This document shows positions 1 through 8,752 of a stretch of DNA of 64,000 bases, piece by piece (within the stretch, counting starts at the first letter, position 1; the number at the start of each line of letters is the position of its first letter). The translations under genes and the position numbers were made by a program. The notes beneath the pieces are model-generated. The model ran no database searches and was not told the origin of the DNA. It worked only from the letters and a program-made list of their open reading frames with translations. This stretch comes from Altericroceibacterium xinjiangense (GTDB lineage Bacteria > Pseudomonadota > Alphaproteobacteria > Sphingomonadales > Sphingomonadaceae): the NCBI RefSeq assembly GCF_003958635.1, contig NZ_RSEK01000002.1, positions 1 through 64,000 on the forward strand. The letters run 5' to 3'.

Positions 1-184
1 ACAGCGCCTCCTTGCGCCGCCTGTGAATCAAATCTGCGCTGCTTTGGGAATCCCTTTAATGGGTCCTGAGCCTAGTCTACGAATGTCCCGATCCCACGAT
101 AAGTTGGAAATTCTTTTGTTATTATCATTAGCCGCAGAAGAGCGATCCCTGTACCCTGTTGCAGCTTGATTGCCTGGTCAGATC

Positions 185-541
185 TTATTCTTCTTCGACC
201 AGGAGCAGTTCGATCGTAACTTCCATCCTGAGCGGCTCTACCCGGTGGTCGACAGCAACCACAGTGGCGTCGGCTACCAGATGCTTGCGCAGATCGAACT
301 CATGTTCGGGAAGCAGCGTGACGAACACTTCTCCCGCTTCCACGGCTTCGGCCCCTTCGAACAGCAGCGTGAATTCATGCCGGCTGCCTGCGAAGGTGAT
401 GCTGGCCCAACTGCGTTCGGTATGCTGCGTGATCCGGCCCCTGCCGCCGGCCAGCGCCAGCAACGTTGAGCGGATGCGTTCCGACGGGCCGCGGAGGCGT
501 GCACGCAGAGGGACGGGGCGAAGTGCGGGATCAATATGCAT
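185..541 (-). CDS. conserved small hypothetical protein
   Basis: A 118-residue soluble protein with no signal peptide, membrane segment or motif that I recognise. It begins with an Arg-rich stretch, has a middle that reads like a beta-rich fold, and ends in a run of acidic residues. Its ATG lies inside the last codons of the upstream gene on the same strand: the two reading frames overlap by 11 bases (531-541), which suggests translational coupling. The codon pattern matches the rest of the window, so I take it as real. The pair is transcribed away from the S24 repressor gene. I can assign no function. Confidence 0.6.
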   Translation of the reverse strand: MHIDPALRPVPLRARLRGPSERIRSTLLALAGGRGRITQHTERSWASITFAGSRHEFTLLFEGAEAVEAGEVFVTLLPEHEFDLRKHLVADATVVAVDHRVEPLRMEVTIELLLVEEE

Positions 542-719
542 GGGTTTCCTCCCGGTACTTGTTCATGAAATATTCCACCCGTTCTTCTGTAGGAGTACGT
601 GGTGTCCTGCCGTTACGCAGGTCGAGTACAAACCGCGGATCGCCCGTCGCGAGACGGCCGAATTTGGTCGCCGGCATCCCTGTCCGGCGAAGGAAGACTT
701 CGATTTTTCGGATCAGCAT
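531..719 (-). CDS. small basic protein, possible DNA-binding
   Basis: A 62-residue, Arg/Lys-rich protein with no membrane segment. The N-terminal half (about residues 1-35) reads like two short helices with a turn, and contains MPATKFGRLATGDPRF. This resembles short helix-turn-helix-like proteins that I recall from sphingomonads, but no domain can be assigned with certainty. It is the first gene of a two-gene unit, overlapping the next gene by 11 bases, and it diverges from the S24 repressor gene across a 113-base intergenic region. That arrangement makes it a plausible target of the repressor. Confidence 0.6.
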   Translation of the reverse strand: MLIRKIEVFLRRTGMPATKFGRLATGDPRFVLDLRNGRTPRTPTEERVEYFMNKYREETHAY

Positions 720-767
720 AACCCCCCATCACTCGTGCTAGGCGATACTACGGATTGCGCACGAAAT

Positions 768-781
768 CCTACTTGTCTAGG
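768..781. promoter_or_regulatory. inverted repeat, candidate operator
   Basis: CCTA and TAGG arms are separated by six bases. The site lies between the divergent small-gene unit (starting at 719) and the S24 repressor gene (starting at 833). Autoregulatory repressors often bind such sites, but assigning this one to the S24 protein is inference from position only. Confidence 0.35.
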
Positions 782-791
782 AAAAATGCAG

Positions 792-806
792 CATAGTAGG
801 GCTATG
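792..806. promoter_or_regulatory. second inverted repeat in the divergent promoter
   Basis: CATAG and CTATG arms with a five-base spacer lie 27-41 bases upstream of the S24 repressor start. The arm sequence differs from the repeat at 768-781, so the two may be sites for different proteins or may be chance palindromes in an AT-richer stretch. Confidence 0.3.
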
Positions 807-832
807 TATATGAAAACACAGGAAAAATACTC

Positions 833-1456
833 ATGGAGGCGCGTGAACGCTTCGCCGAGCTGGTTCGGGAAAGCGGCGCCAGCCTAGCAGCCCTCTCTAG
901 AAAAATAGGGAGGAATCCCAGTTACTTGCATCAGTACGTAACCAAAGGCAGCCCCCGGCGACTCGAGGAACGCGATCGTCGCGTTCTGGCGGGAATCTTC
1001 GGGGTGCCGGAATCAGCGCTCGGGGGGCCTAAGGAAAATAACGTAGCCGAGGAGGAATGGTTCCAGGTGCCTCGCTTCCAATTGGAGGCTTCGGCGGGAT
1101 TTGGTGCCTTGGGGGGGGAGGAGGAGCCGTTTGATGTCATGCGGTTTTCCCGCAAATGGCTGCGTGAGCAGGGCCTGCAGCCGGAAATGCTCTCGGCGAT
1201 TCGGGTTGTGGGTGATTCGATGGATCCGCTGCTGAGAGACGGGGATGAAATCCTGGTCGATCAACGCCCAAATCCGTTTCGTGACGGGATTCATGTGCTG
1301 CGTGTAGGGGATTTCCTACAGGTAAAACGCGTACAGGCGGCAGCGCCTGGCAAGCTGATGCTGATCAGCGCCAACCCGGCCTATGAACCGGTAGAGGTCT
1401 CCCTCACCGACGTGAACATGATCGGCCGCGTCGTTTGGAAGGGCGGCCGCGTCTAG
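833..1456 (+). CDS. S24-family (LexA-like) HTH repressor/peptidase
   Basis: A 207-residue transcriptional regulator. Residues 1-55 form a helix-turn-helix (SLAALSRKIGRNPSYLHQYV). The C-terminal half (from about residue 85) is a LexA/UmuD-type S24 domain. The nucleophile Ser is in VGDSMDP and the general-base Lys is in LQVKRVQ. ASAG near the start of the domain matches the usual Ala-Gly autocleavage site, so I expect self-cleavage on a stress signal. This is the Cro/C1-like HTH plus S24 architecture, not canonical LexA. The gene diverges from two small genes, and two inverted repeats lie in the shared promoter. The MBL-fold gene follows 39 bases downstream. The ATG has an AGGA Shine-Dalgarno-like sequence nearby. 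Confidence 0.88.
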   Translation: MEARERFAELVRESGASLAALSRKIGRNPSYLHQYVTKGSPRRLEERDRRVLAGIFGVPESALGGPKENNVAEEEWFQVPRFQLEASAGFGALGGEEEPFDVMRFSRKWLREQGLQPEMLSAIRVVGDSMDPLLRDGDEILVDQRPNPFRDGIHVLRVGDFLQVKRVQAAAPGKLMLISANPAYEPVEVSLTDVNMIGRVVWKGGRV

Positions 1457-1495
1457 GATATCCCTGTCGTTGCGTTCGCGCGGCCGGTAACCCAC

Positions 1496-2182
1496 ATGCA
1501 GACGATGACCGAGCCTGCACAGGCGCCGCTGCGCGCCGCAATTCTTCCTGTCACTCCCCTGCAGCAGAACTGCTCGCTCCTCTGGTGCACCCGGACGATG
1601 CGCGGGGCCCTGATCGACCCGGGGGGTGACTTGCCTCGGCTCAAGGATGCGGTAGCCCGCGCAGGCGTGACGCTGGAAAAGATCCTCATCACGCACGGTC
1701 ACATCGATCACTGCGGCCAGGCCGGAATACTCGCGAGCGAGCTTGGCTTGCCGATCGAGGGGCCGCACGAGGCAGACCGTTTCTGGATCGCCCGACTGGC
1801 CGATGATGGCCGCGACTACGGAATTGCCGGTCAGCCGTTCGAGCCGGACCGCTGGCTGGCGGACGGAGACACGGTCACGGTGGGGGAGCTGCAATTGGAC
1901 GTGTTCCATTGCCCCGGACACACCCCCGGCCACATCGTCTTTTTTCACCGGGAGGCACGGTTTGCCTTCGTGGGGGATGTCCTGTTCGCCGGCTCGGTCG
2001 GACGAACCGATTTTCCGCTCGGCAACCATCAGGACTTGCTTGATTCGATCACCGGCAAACTCTGGCCGCTGGGTGATGACGTCACGTTCGTGCCAGGTCA
2101 TGGGCAGCCGAGCACCTTCGGGCGCGAGCGGCAAACGAACATGTTCGTCAGCGATGCGGCGCTGGCTCGCCGCGCTGACTAG
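1496..2182 (+). CDS. MBL-fold metallo-hydrolase (glyoxalase II-like)
   Basis: A 228-residue cytoplasmic metallo-beta-lactamase-fold protein of the hydroxyacylglutathione-hydrolase-like group. The zinc motif THGHIDHCGQ is at about residues 66-75 (H67, H69, D71, H72), and the further ligands are in CPGHTPGH and PGHGQPS. The protein is a little shorter than classic GloB, so the substrate cannot be fixed: another thioester or a persulfide-type substrate is possible. It lies 39 bases after the S24 repressor on the same strand and may be co-transcribed with it. A promoter-like sequence for the next operon starts just after its stop. Confidence 0.85.
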   Translation: MQTMTEPAQAPLRAAILPVTPLQQNCSLLWCTRTMRGALIDPGGDLPRLKDAVARAGVTLEKILITHGHIDHCGQAGILASELGLPIEGPHEADRFWIARLADDGRDYGIAGQPFEPDRWLADGDTVTVGELQLDVFHCPGHTPGHIVFFHREARFAFVGDVLFAGSVGRTDFPLGNHQDLLDSITGKLWPLGDDVTFVPGHGQPSTFGRERQTNMFVSDAALARRAD

Positions 2183-2188
2183 CTACGC

Positions 2189-2216
2189 TTGCAAGCGTGT
2201 GAAAAATCGCTATAGG
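2189..2216 (+). promoter_or_regulatory. sigma-70-like promoter for rpmF-plsX-fabH
   Basis: A -35-like TTGCAA and a -10-like TATAGG are separated by 16 bases, about 110 bases upstream of rpmF. The -35 overlaps the perfect 14-base palindrome ACGCTTGCAAGCGT (2185-2198), which could also be a regulatory site or the foot of a terminator for the upstream gene. Confidence 0.45.
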
Positions 2217-2325
2217 CCGCGCCTTCACCGCATGGCCGCCCGTGCCGCAGCTGCGCTTGCGCGTAGGGTTGGGCTGGCTTAGGGCGGCTATCGAATAGTC
2301 GGAATTTCAAGGAACAGGTGCCGCA

Positions 2326-2505
2326 ATGGCTGTCCCCAAAAGAAAAGTATCGCCCAGCCGTCGTGGGATGCGTCGTTCGCACGATGCACTCAAGCCCGCA
2401 GCCTATCATGAATGCTCCAACTGTGGGGAGCTGAAGCGCCCCCACAACCTGTGCACGCAGTGCGGGCACTACAACGGCCGCGAGATCGTCTCGGTCGGGC
2501 TGTAA
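2326..2505 (+). CDS. rpmF: 50S ribosomal protein L32
   Basis: A 59-residue ribosomal protein of the large subunit. It begins [20 protein letters not shown], which is diagnostic for bL32. It also has the zinc-ribbon cysteines C..C (ECSNCGEL) and C..C (CTQCGHY) found in the zinc-binding form of L32. GGAACAGG upstream serves as the ribosome-binding site. It heads the rpmF-plsX-fabH cluster common in bacteria, where ribosome and membrane-lipid genes are co-transcribed, with 28 bases to plsX. Confidence 0.96.
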   Translation: MAVPKRKVSPSRRGMRRSHDALKPAAYHECSNCGELKRPHNLCTQCGHYNGREIVSVGL

Positions 2506-2533
2506 GCCCGGTCCTGAGAGGGAATAGCTTCGC

Positions 2534-3583
2534 ATGAACCTGCCGCGTATCGCTGTCGATGCGATGGGCGGCGACGAAGGCGTCCGGGTGATGATCTCGG
2601 GCGCCGCGCTCGCGCGTCGGCAGCACGATCGGTTCAAGTTCCTGCTGGTCGGCGATCAGGCCCGTATCGAGCGCGCGCTCGATGCTCATCCCAACATGCG
2701 CGAAGCGTCCGAAATCCTTCATTGCGAGGATGTCGTGGGCGGCGATGAAAAGCCGACCCAAGCGCTGCGGCGCGCCAAAAGCACTTCGATGGGCCTGGCG
2801 ATCAACGCCGTGAAGCGCGGCGATGCCGGCGCTGCGGTGAGCGCCGGCAACACCGGGGCGCTGATGGCGATGAGCAAGCTCGCGCTCCGCACGATGCCCG
2901 GGATTGACCGACCCGCCCTTGCTGCGCTGATGCCGACGCTGGGGGAAAACGACGTGGTGGTGCTCGATCTCGGCGCCAACACGGAATGCGACGCGCGCAA
3001 CCTGGTCCAGTTCGCGATCATGGGAGCAGCTTACGCCCGCATCGTCACGGGCCGCGATCTCCCCCGCGTGCGCTTGCTCAACATCGGTACCGAAGAAACC
3101 AAGGGAACCGATCAGCTCCAGCTCGCCGCGCAGAATCTTCGCCAGGCTACGGGCCTTTCCCTGCGGTTCGAAGGGTATGTGGAAGCCGACAAGATCAACC
3201 GCGGCGACGTCGACGTGGTCGTCACCGACGGGTTTTCCGGCAACATTGCCCTCAAAGCGATCGAAGGTGCGGCCCGGTTCGTCACCGATCTGCTGAAGGA
3301 CGCGTTCCGCAGCTCAACCCGTTCAAAGATCGGGTTCCTGATCTCGCGACCGGCAACCGAACTGCTCCGCCATCACCTGGACCCGAACAATCACAACGGG
3401 GCCGTCTTCCTCGGACTGAATGGAGTGATCGTGAAATCTCATGGCAGCGCGAATGCCGCCGGGGTCGCGAACGCCGTGGCAGTCGCTGCCCGGCTGCTTG
3501 AGGAGGATCTGACAGACCGGATTGCCGCGGGTCTCGGGCATCTCGGGGAAGACCGGCTGCGGGAACGCGGAGGCAAGGCATGA
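2534..3583 (+). CDS. plsX: phosphate acyltransferase PlsX
   Basis: A 349-residue peripheral-membrane enzyme that makes acyl-phosphate from acyl-ACP and phosphate. This is the first step of phospholipid synthesis in the PlsX/PlsY route. The N-terminus [12 protein letters not shown] and the internal [29 protein letters not shown] and [11 protein letters not shown] segments are typical of the family, and the length is usual. The stop overlaps the fabH start by four bases (ATGA), so the two are translationally coupled. Confidence 0.96.
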   Translation: MNLPRIAVDAMGGDEGVRVMISGAALARRQHDRFKFLLVGDQARIERALDAHPNMREASEILHCEDVVGGDEKPTQALRRAKSTSMGLAINAVKRGDAGAAVSAGNTGALMAMSKLALRTMPGIDRPALAALMPTLGENDVVVLDLGANTECDARNLVQFAIMGAAYARIVTGRDLPRVRLLNIGTEETKGTDQLQLAAQNLRQATGLSLRFEGYVEADKINRGDVDVVVTDGFSGNIALKAIEGAARFVTDLLKDAFRSSTRSKIGFLISRPATELLRHHLDPNNHNGAVFLGLNGVIVKSHGSANAAGVANAVAVAARLLEEDLTDRIAAGLGHLGEDRLRERGGKA

Positions 3584-4545
3584 TTCGCGCGGTCGTCAAA
3601 GGTTCGGGCTCGGCGCTGCCGCGGCGTGCGGTCAGCAATGAAGAGCTGGCGCAGCAAGTCGACACCAGCGATGAATGGATCCGGGAACGGACCGGGATTT
3701 CCAATCGCTACATCGCCGGTGACGGGGAAACGACCAGCACCCTGGCGACTGCAGCTGCGCGTGCGGCTCTTGAAGCCGCGGGACTCGACGCAAGCGAAAT
3801 CGAGCTGATCATCGTCGCCACCGCGACGCCCGACCGGACGTTTCCCTCCACCGCTACTCTTGTGCAGCGCGAACTTGGCGTTGCCGGCTGTGCCGCGTTC
3901 GACGTCGGGGCTGTCTGTTCCGGGTTCCTTTACGCCATTGGCACGGCGGATGCGATGATCCGCTCCGGCATGGCGCGAAGCGCGCTGGTTATCGGAGCTG
4001 AAACATTCAGCCGCATTCTCGACTGGGAAGATCGGGCTACCTGCGTCTTGTTCGGCGACGGAGCGGGCGCACTGGTGCTGAAGGCTGAGGATGTAGCCGA
4101 GGATGGGCCTGGTATTCTTTCCACTAAGCTGCACGCCGATGGAGCGCACAACGACCTGCTTTATGTCGACGGCGGACCTTCTACCACCGGGACGGTAGGC
4201 AAGCTGCGGATGAAGGGACGGGAAGTGTTCCGCCACGCCGTCGTGAACCTTGCGGAAGTGCTGGAGGAAGTGCTGGGCGCGACCGGCTATGCCGCGTCCG
4301 ATCTCGACTGGGTAGTGCCGCATCAGGCGAATGCCCGAATCCTGGAGGCAACCGCAAGGAAGCTCGGTCTTGCGCGGGAAAAGGTCATCGTCACCGTCGA
4401 TCGTCACGCCAACACCTCCGCGGCGTCCGTTCCGCTCGCTTTCGACGTGGCGGTGCGGGATGGGCGCATCAAACCGGGCGATCTGGTAATGCTGGAAGCG
4501 ATGGGCGGCGGATTCACCTGGGGCGCCAGCTTGCTGCGAATGTGA
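3580..4545 (+). CDS. fabH: beta-ketoacyl-ACP synthase III
   Basis: A 321-residue condensing enzyme that starts fatty-acid synthesis by joining acetyl-CoA and malonyl-ACP. The catalytic triad is visible: Cys113 in [10 protein letters not shown], His in PHQANARI and Asn in [11 protein letters not shown]. The glycine-rich end [13 protein letters not shown] is also typical of FabH. It overlaps plsX by four bases and is followed after 85 bases by ihfA, which appears to have its own promoter. Confidence 0.96.
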   Translation: MIRAVVKGSGSALPRRAVSNEELAQQVDTSDEWIRERTGISNRYIAGDGETTSTLATAAARAALEAAGLDASEIELIIVATATPDRTFPSTATLVQRELGVAGCAAFDVGAVCSGFLYAIGTADAMIRSGMARSALVIGAETFSRILDWEDRATCVLFGDGAGALVLKAEDVAEDGPGILSTKLHADGAHNDLLYVDGGPSTTGTVGKLRMKGREVFRHAVVNLAEVLEEVLGATGYAASDLDWVVPHQANARILEATARKLGLAREKVIVTVDRHANTSAASVPLAFDVAVRDGRIKPGDLVMLEAMGGGFTWGASLLRM

Positions 4546-4573
4546 AAAGCCTGTGTAAAGGCACTTCGCTTCA

Positions 4574-4601
4574 TTGCATTAGTCTATCATAAGTTTATAA
4601 T
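4574..4601 (+). promoter_or_regulatory. sigma-70-like promoter for ihfA-merR
   Basis: TTGCAT and a perfect TATAAT are separated by 16 bases in an AT-rich stretch between fabH and ihfA, with TATAAT ending 29 bases before the ihfA ATG. This suggests that ihfA is transcribed independently as well as by read-through from plsX-fabH. Confidence 0.6.
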
Positions 4602-4630
4602 TCGACGGCCGAGCTTTTGGGGGCAAGCAT

Positions 4631-4939
4631 ATGGACATGATGCGATCGATTGGCACGTTGACCCGCGCCGATCTGGCCGAGACCATCAATCGCAAGATGG
4701 GTTTTTCGCGCACGGAGAGCCTTGCCTTGGTCGAGACGATTCTCGAACGGATGTGCCACGCCCTTTCCGAAGGGGAGAACGTGAAGATCTCCGGCTTCGG
4801 CAGCTTCGTGCTGCGCGACAAGAAAGAGCGTATTGGCCGCAATCCGAAAACCGGCATCGAAGTCCCGATCACTCCCCGACGGGTGATGACGTTCCGTGCC
4901 AGCCAGAAGCTCAAGGACAGAATCGCCCAAACCGGATGA
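4631..4939 (+). CDS. ihfA: integration host factor subunit alpha
   Basis: A 102-residue DNA-bending protein of the HU/IHF family. The alpha-subunit pattern is clear: [20 protein letters not shown] at the start, then [20 protein letters not shown] and the DNA-intercalating arm with RNPKTG. The first of several nearby ATGs (4631) is chosen because GGGGGC lies about eight bases upstream; 4637 or 4640 are possible. Its stop overlaps the merR start by four bases (ATGA). In alphaproteobacteria this ihfA-merR pair commonly follows plsX-fabH. Confidence 0.95.
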   Translation: MDMMRSIGTLTRADLAETINRKMGFSRTESLALVETILERMCHALSEGENVKISGFGSFVLRDKKERIGRNPKTGIEVPITPRRVMTFRASQKLKDRIAQTG

Positions 4940-5325
4940 GCGCGCCCGATCCGCTGCAGCTGGACGACGGCAAGGAAGCCGATGCGCTGCGTACGATCGG
5001 TGAAGTTGCCGCGGCCCTGAACATCCGCCAGCACGTGCTGCGCTACTGGGAGCAGCAGTTTCCGATGCTGCAGCCGATGAAGCGCAGCGGCGGCCGCCGA
5101 TACTATCGGCCGGAGGACGTGCGGCTCATCTGGACGATCGATCGCCTGGTTAATCAGCAGGGATACACGCTGAAAGGCGCCCGTCAGGCCATCGAGAGCG
5201 GGATGACGGAGGAAAATCCCGGCACGCCGGAAGCTGTGAGCGCGCCTGCTGCCGCGAATTCCGCTGAGATTCTTCCGCAGCTTCGCGCCATTCGGGAAAG
5301 GCTTGCCGCTGCACTCGACAGTTGA
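4936..5325 (+). CDS. MerR-family transcriptional regulator
   Basis: A 129-residue MerR-type regulator. The winged helix-turn-helix at about residues 17-85 is recognisable ([20 protein letters not shown], then [14 protein letters not shown]). The C-terminal part is short, with a helical end ([16 protein letters not shown]) that suits dimerisation. It lacks the cysteine metal-binding motifs of metal-sensing MerR proteins. It overlaps ihfA by four bases, as is usual for this MerR homologue in alphaproteobacteria. The signal sensed and the targets are unknown. Confidence 0.88.
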   Translation: MSAPDPLQLDDGKEADALRTIGEVAAALNIRQHVLRYWEQQFPMLQPMKRSGGRRYYRPEDVRLIWTIDRLVNQQGYTLKGARQAIESGMTEENPGTPEAVSAPAAANSAEILPQLRAIRERLAAALDS

Positions 5326-5400
5326 GGGTGAAGTGTCGGTTTAGCCGCGCTAGCCGCGCTGCCTCAGCTGACCGGTGATACCCCTTGCAGCGGAAGCGCT

Positions 5401-5928
5401 CTAGTCGCCGCTGAGCGGTCCCAATTCAGGACTGAGATCGCGCGGGCGGGCAATGTGGACCAGGCGGCCGCAGCCCGGGGTGCAATCGATCCAGCGCGTA
5501 ATATCCAGTTCCAGCACGGCGAAAGTGGCGGTGGGGTACTTCTCCGCGACGGTGTCAAACAGCGCCCCCTCGCGTTCTTCGCCGACCAGGCTGAAGATCA
5601 GGTCCTGCAGGCCCGGATTATGTCCCGCGACCAGCAGGGAATCGGAAGAGCCGGGTGCGGCCCTGACGATGTCGAGCAGCGTCTCCTCGTCTGCCAGATA
5701 GGCCCGCGGCTCCCACTGCGCCGCGGTTTTGAGATGGGCCAGCTCGAGCGTGCGGCGCACCCGCTCCGCAGGGCTGGCGACGAGGGTGTCCCAGGACACG
5801 CCATGTTCGCGAATATGGCGCCCCATCAGCGCTGCACCGCGCTTGCCTCGGTCGTTCAATCCACGATCGAAGTCACGCAAGGTGGTCCAGTCCGATTTCG
5901 CATGGCGGAGAAGGCCGAGCAGCTTCAT
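5401..5928 (-). CDS. histidine phosphatase family protein (SixA-like)
   Basis: A 175-residue phosphatase of the phosphoglycerate-mutase/histidine-phosphatase superfamily. The catalytic RHAKSDW motif is near the N-terminus (His9), with SPAERVRRT and GHNPGLQDL further on. These match SixA-type phosphohistidine phosphatases, which dephosphorylate a histidine in phosphorelay or phosphotransferase proteins. The true substrate is not visible from the sequence. It lies nine bases downstream of the DinG-like helicase on the same strand and is probably co-transcribed with it. Confidence 0.85.
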   Translation of the reverse strand: MKLLGLLRHAKSDWTTLRDFDRGLNDRGKRGAALMGRHIREHGVSWDTLVASPAERVRRTLELAHLKTAAQWEPRAYLADEETLLDIVRAAPGSSDSLLVAGHNPGLQDLIFSLVGEEREGALFDTVAEKYPTATFAVLELDITRWIDCTPGCGRLVHIARPRDLSPELGPLSGD

Positions 5929-5937
5929 GATGATGGT

Positions 5938-8634
5938 TCAGTCTTCAGCCGTGACAGGAAAAGCGAGCCCGGCCGCGACGCGGTCCAGCGCCTCGTCAAG
6001 CGTGCAGCGGATTACCGGTGTTCCCTTGGGAAACGCGCTCAGCAGGCGCGAGGGGAAAGCGGAAGACAGGACGACGAAGTGCCCCCTGTCCTGCTTGCTG
6101 CGGATCAGACGCCCGAAAGCCTGGGCCAGCTTGGCCCGGATGATCCGGTCGTCGTAGGCCTTGCCGCCAGCTGCCCGGCGCGCGCGGTGGAGGATCGAAG
6201 GCTTGGGCCATGGCACTTGCTCCAGCACGACGCAGCGCAGGGACTCGCCCGGAACATCCACTCCATCGCGTAAGGCATCGGTGCCGAGCAGCGAAGCGCG
6301 CGGGTCGTCACGGAAAATATCGACGAGCGTTCCGGTGTCGATCGGATCGACATGCTGGGCGTAAAGCGGCAGCCCGAGGCGGGCGAGCCGGTCGGCTACT
6401 CGTCCGTAGACTGCCCGAAGGCGGCGGATCGCGGTGAACAAGCCCAACACTCCGCCACCACTCGCCTCGATGAGCCGGGCATAGGCACCGGCAAGCGCGG
6501 CAAGATCGCCTTTGCGGATGTCGGTGACGATCAGAACTTCGGCATTGCTGGCGTAATCGAACGGACTTTGCGCGGCTGAAAGACGCGGAGAAATCTCAAG
6601 GTGCTTCGCGCCCGAACGGGCGATTGCGCTGTCCCAGTCTTCTCCGTCACGCAAGGTCGCGCTGGTGAGCATTACTCCGTGGGACGGTTCCAGCACCGTC
6701 TGCGCAAAGGGCTTCATCGGATCGAGAAACCGGCGGTGAATACCGACGTCGAACTCCCGCGCGTCGGACCGTTCGACCGAGAGCCAGTCGACGAAGTCGG
6801 GATCGGCCGGACCGCCAAGACGGCCCAGCAGGGCCTCCCACGCGGCAATCGTGTCGGCCCTCCAGGCGAGCGAGTGCCGCGCGCCTTCCACTCGTGCCCG
6901 ACCTTGGGCGTCCAGCCAGTCGGGCGCGTCGGCCGCCAGGGCTTCCAGCCGGATGCCCAACTTGATCAGCGGCTGACGGATCGCAGCAAGAGCGGCCTGC
7001 GCGCATCCGGCCAGTTCCACAAAGTTGCCTTCAAGCTGCGCGGCTTCCGTTTCGATCCCATAGCCGGCCTCCTGTCCCCCGCTTTCGTCACGAACGTAGG
7101 TGAGGGTGCGGACGGCGCCGAGCAGGTCTTCGATCGGTCCCGAAGGCCGTCCGTCCGCCAGCCGCTGAAGCCACCCTTCCGACGGCAGCGCCTCTGATGC
7201 GTCCCGTACCTGCTCGATCGCCTTGCCGGCATCCTCGTCATACGAGGCGATGTCCGCCAAACGCGCGGACAAGCCCCGCCGACGCCCGCGCGATCCGCGT
7301 TCCGGACCGATCAGCCAGCGGCGCAGCTCAATGGCTTCCTGCCCGGTCAGGGCGACGGCAAACGTCGAATCCGCGGCATCGAACACGTGATGCCCTTCAT
7401 CGAAGATGACGCGGGTCGGGCGCTGGGCATGATCGCGCCCGCGCGCCGCGTTGATCATCACCAGAGCATGATTGGCGATCACCAGATCGGCTTGGGCGGA
7501 CGCGCGGGAGGCATGTTCAATGAAGCATTTGCGGTAATGCGGGCAGCCAGCATAGACGCATTCGCCGCGCTGGTCGGTCAGGGAGCGGATCGCGCGGTTG
7601 CGGAACAGCGTGCCGAGCCAGCCGGGCAAATCGCCCCCGATCATGTCCCCGTCCTGCGTGTAGGCAGCCCAGCGAGCCACCAGATGGGCCAGTACGCCCG
7701 CCCGTCCGCTGAAACCGCCCTGCAGCGCGTCTTCCAGGTTGAGCAGGCAGAGGTAGTTTTCGCGTCCCTTGCGCACGACCACCGGCGGGGTGCCGTCGGG
7801 CCGCACCGCAGGCCAGGCGCGGGTGCTTTCCGCCCTCAGCTGCCGCTGCAGGTTCTTGGTGAAAGTTGAAACCCAGACGGTGCCGCCCGACTTTTCCGCC
7901 CAGAGCGAAGCGGGTGCAAGATAACCCAGAGTCTTGCCGACACCGGTGCCCGCTTGCGCCAGCAGCATGTTCGGCGCCTGGCGCTGGCGAGGCGCAAAGG
8001 TGTGAGCCGCTTCCCGGGCATAGTCCTGCTGTCCGTCGCGCCGTTCGGCCCCGGTGCCGGTCAGCCGGTCGAGCCGTTCGGCCACGTCGCTGTCGTTCAG
8101 GGAAACCTGCGCAGGCTGCGGGCGTTCGGCCGTCTCCTCCCATTCCGGCAGGCGGGTGAACAGCCAGCGCTCGGCGCGTTCCGGCTTGCGTACATGTGTG
8201 CCCAGCAGATTGGCCCAAGGCCAGCGGAGCCGGGTAAGCGACTGCAGGGTCGACCACGCGCCTTCCCCCTCCGCCCAATCTTCGCGTTCGCAGCGGTGCA
8301 GCAGGACGCCGGCCGCACGCTGGAGCAGGGCGGGTATTTCGTCTTCGCTTACCGGCTCATCCAGCCCAAGCGCATGGGCGAGGCCTTTGGCAGTCGGAAC
8401 GACGAACCGCGCCGGGTGAACGAACGCGAATAACTCCAGCAGGTCGAGCCCCGATAGATCCGGGTAGCCGAGCCGGGTGGCCACCAGGGGCGCGTTGAGC
8501 AGCAGCATCGGCGTATCGGCCGCTTCGGTAACCGCTTCTCCCTTCGAGACGGCACGAGTGACGCCTTGGGCGCTCCGCAGCCATGCGCCGGCGTGGCTGG
8601 CGTGAAGGGCCGGCAGGGGAAGGGGATCGGTCAC
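5938..8634 (-). CDS. DinG/XPD-like ATP-dependent DNA helicase
   Basis: An 898-residue superfamily 2 helicase of the Fe-S XPD/DinG group. Walker A AQAGTGVGKT is at residues 226-235 and the DEAH-type box DEGH is at 412-415. Four cysteines at 296, 359, 364 and 370 lie between them as expected for a 4Fe-4S cluster. The late motif QAFGRLIRSKQDRG is the conserved SF2 motif VI. About 215 residues precede the helicase core, longer than in E. coli DinG, and I do not recognise a domain there. It probably unwinds 5'-tailed DNA, R-loops or G-quadruplexes in repair. It is followed nine bases later by the SixA-like phosphatase gene. Confidence 0.9.
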   Translation of the reverse strand: MTDPLPLPALHASHAGAWLRSAQGVTRAVSKGEAVTEAADTPMLLLNAPLVATRLGYPDLSGLDLLELFAFVHPARFVVPTAKGLAHALGLDEPVSEDEIPALLQRAAGVLLHRCEREDWAEGEGAWSTLQSLTRLRWPWANLLGTHVRKPERAERWLFTRLPEWEETAERPQPAQVSLNDSDVAERLDRLTGTGAERRDGQQDYAREAAHTFAPRQRQAPNMLLAQAGTGVGKTLGYLAPASLWAEKSGGTVWVSTFTKNLQRQLRAESTRAWPAVRPDGTPPVVVRKGRENYLCLLNLEDALQGGFSGRAGVLAHLVARWAAYTQDGDMIGGDLPGWLGTLFRNRAIRSLTDQRGECVYAGCPHYRKCFIEHASRASAQADLVIANHALVMINAARGRDHAQRPTRVIFDEGHHVFDAADSTFAVALTGQEAIELRRWLIGPERGSRGRRRGLSARLADIASYDEDAGKAIEQVRDASEALPSEGWLQRLADGRPSGPIEDLLGAVRTLTYVRDESGGQEAGYGIETEAAQLEGNFVELAGCAQAALAAIRQPLIKLGIRLEALAADAPDWLDAQGRARVEGARHSLAWRADTIAAWEALLGRLGGPADPDFVDWLSVERSDAREFDVGIHRRFLDPMKPFAQTVLEPSHGVMLTSATLRDGEDWDSAIARSGAKHLEISPRLSAAQSPFDYASNAEVLIVTDIRKGDLAALAGAYARLIEASGGGVLGLFTAIRRLRAVYGRVADRLARLGLPLYAQHVDPIDTGTLVDIFRDDPRASLLGTDALRDGVDVPGESLRCVVLEQVPWPKPSILHRARRAAGGKAYDDRIIRAKLAQAFGRLIRSKQDRGHFVVLSSAFPSRLLSAFPKGTPVIRCTLDEALDRVAAGLAFPVTAED

Positions 8635-8752
8635 GGTCGGAAAGTGGGGAATAGAAACCCGAAAGTAAACGCCGGTCCAGCCGCCCGGAAGGGTTTTGGA
8701 ACGTTTTGGTTAACTAGGGGGTATTACTTACTTACAAAAGATGGAGGATGCC

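Noticed and set aside
5326-5400. A tRNA gene after the ihfA-merR pair, as seen in some relatives
   Set aside because: No cloverleaf, GTTCGAATC-type T arm or CCA end is present; there are only two copies of TAGCCGCGC.
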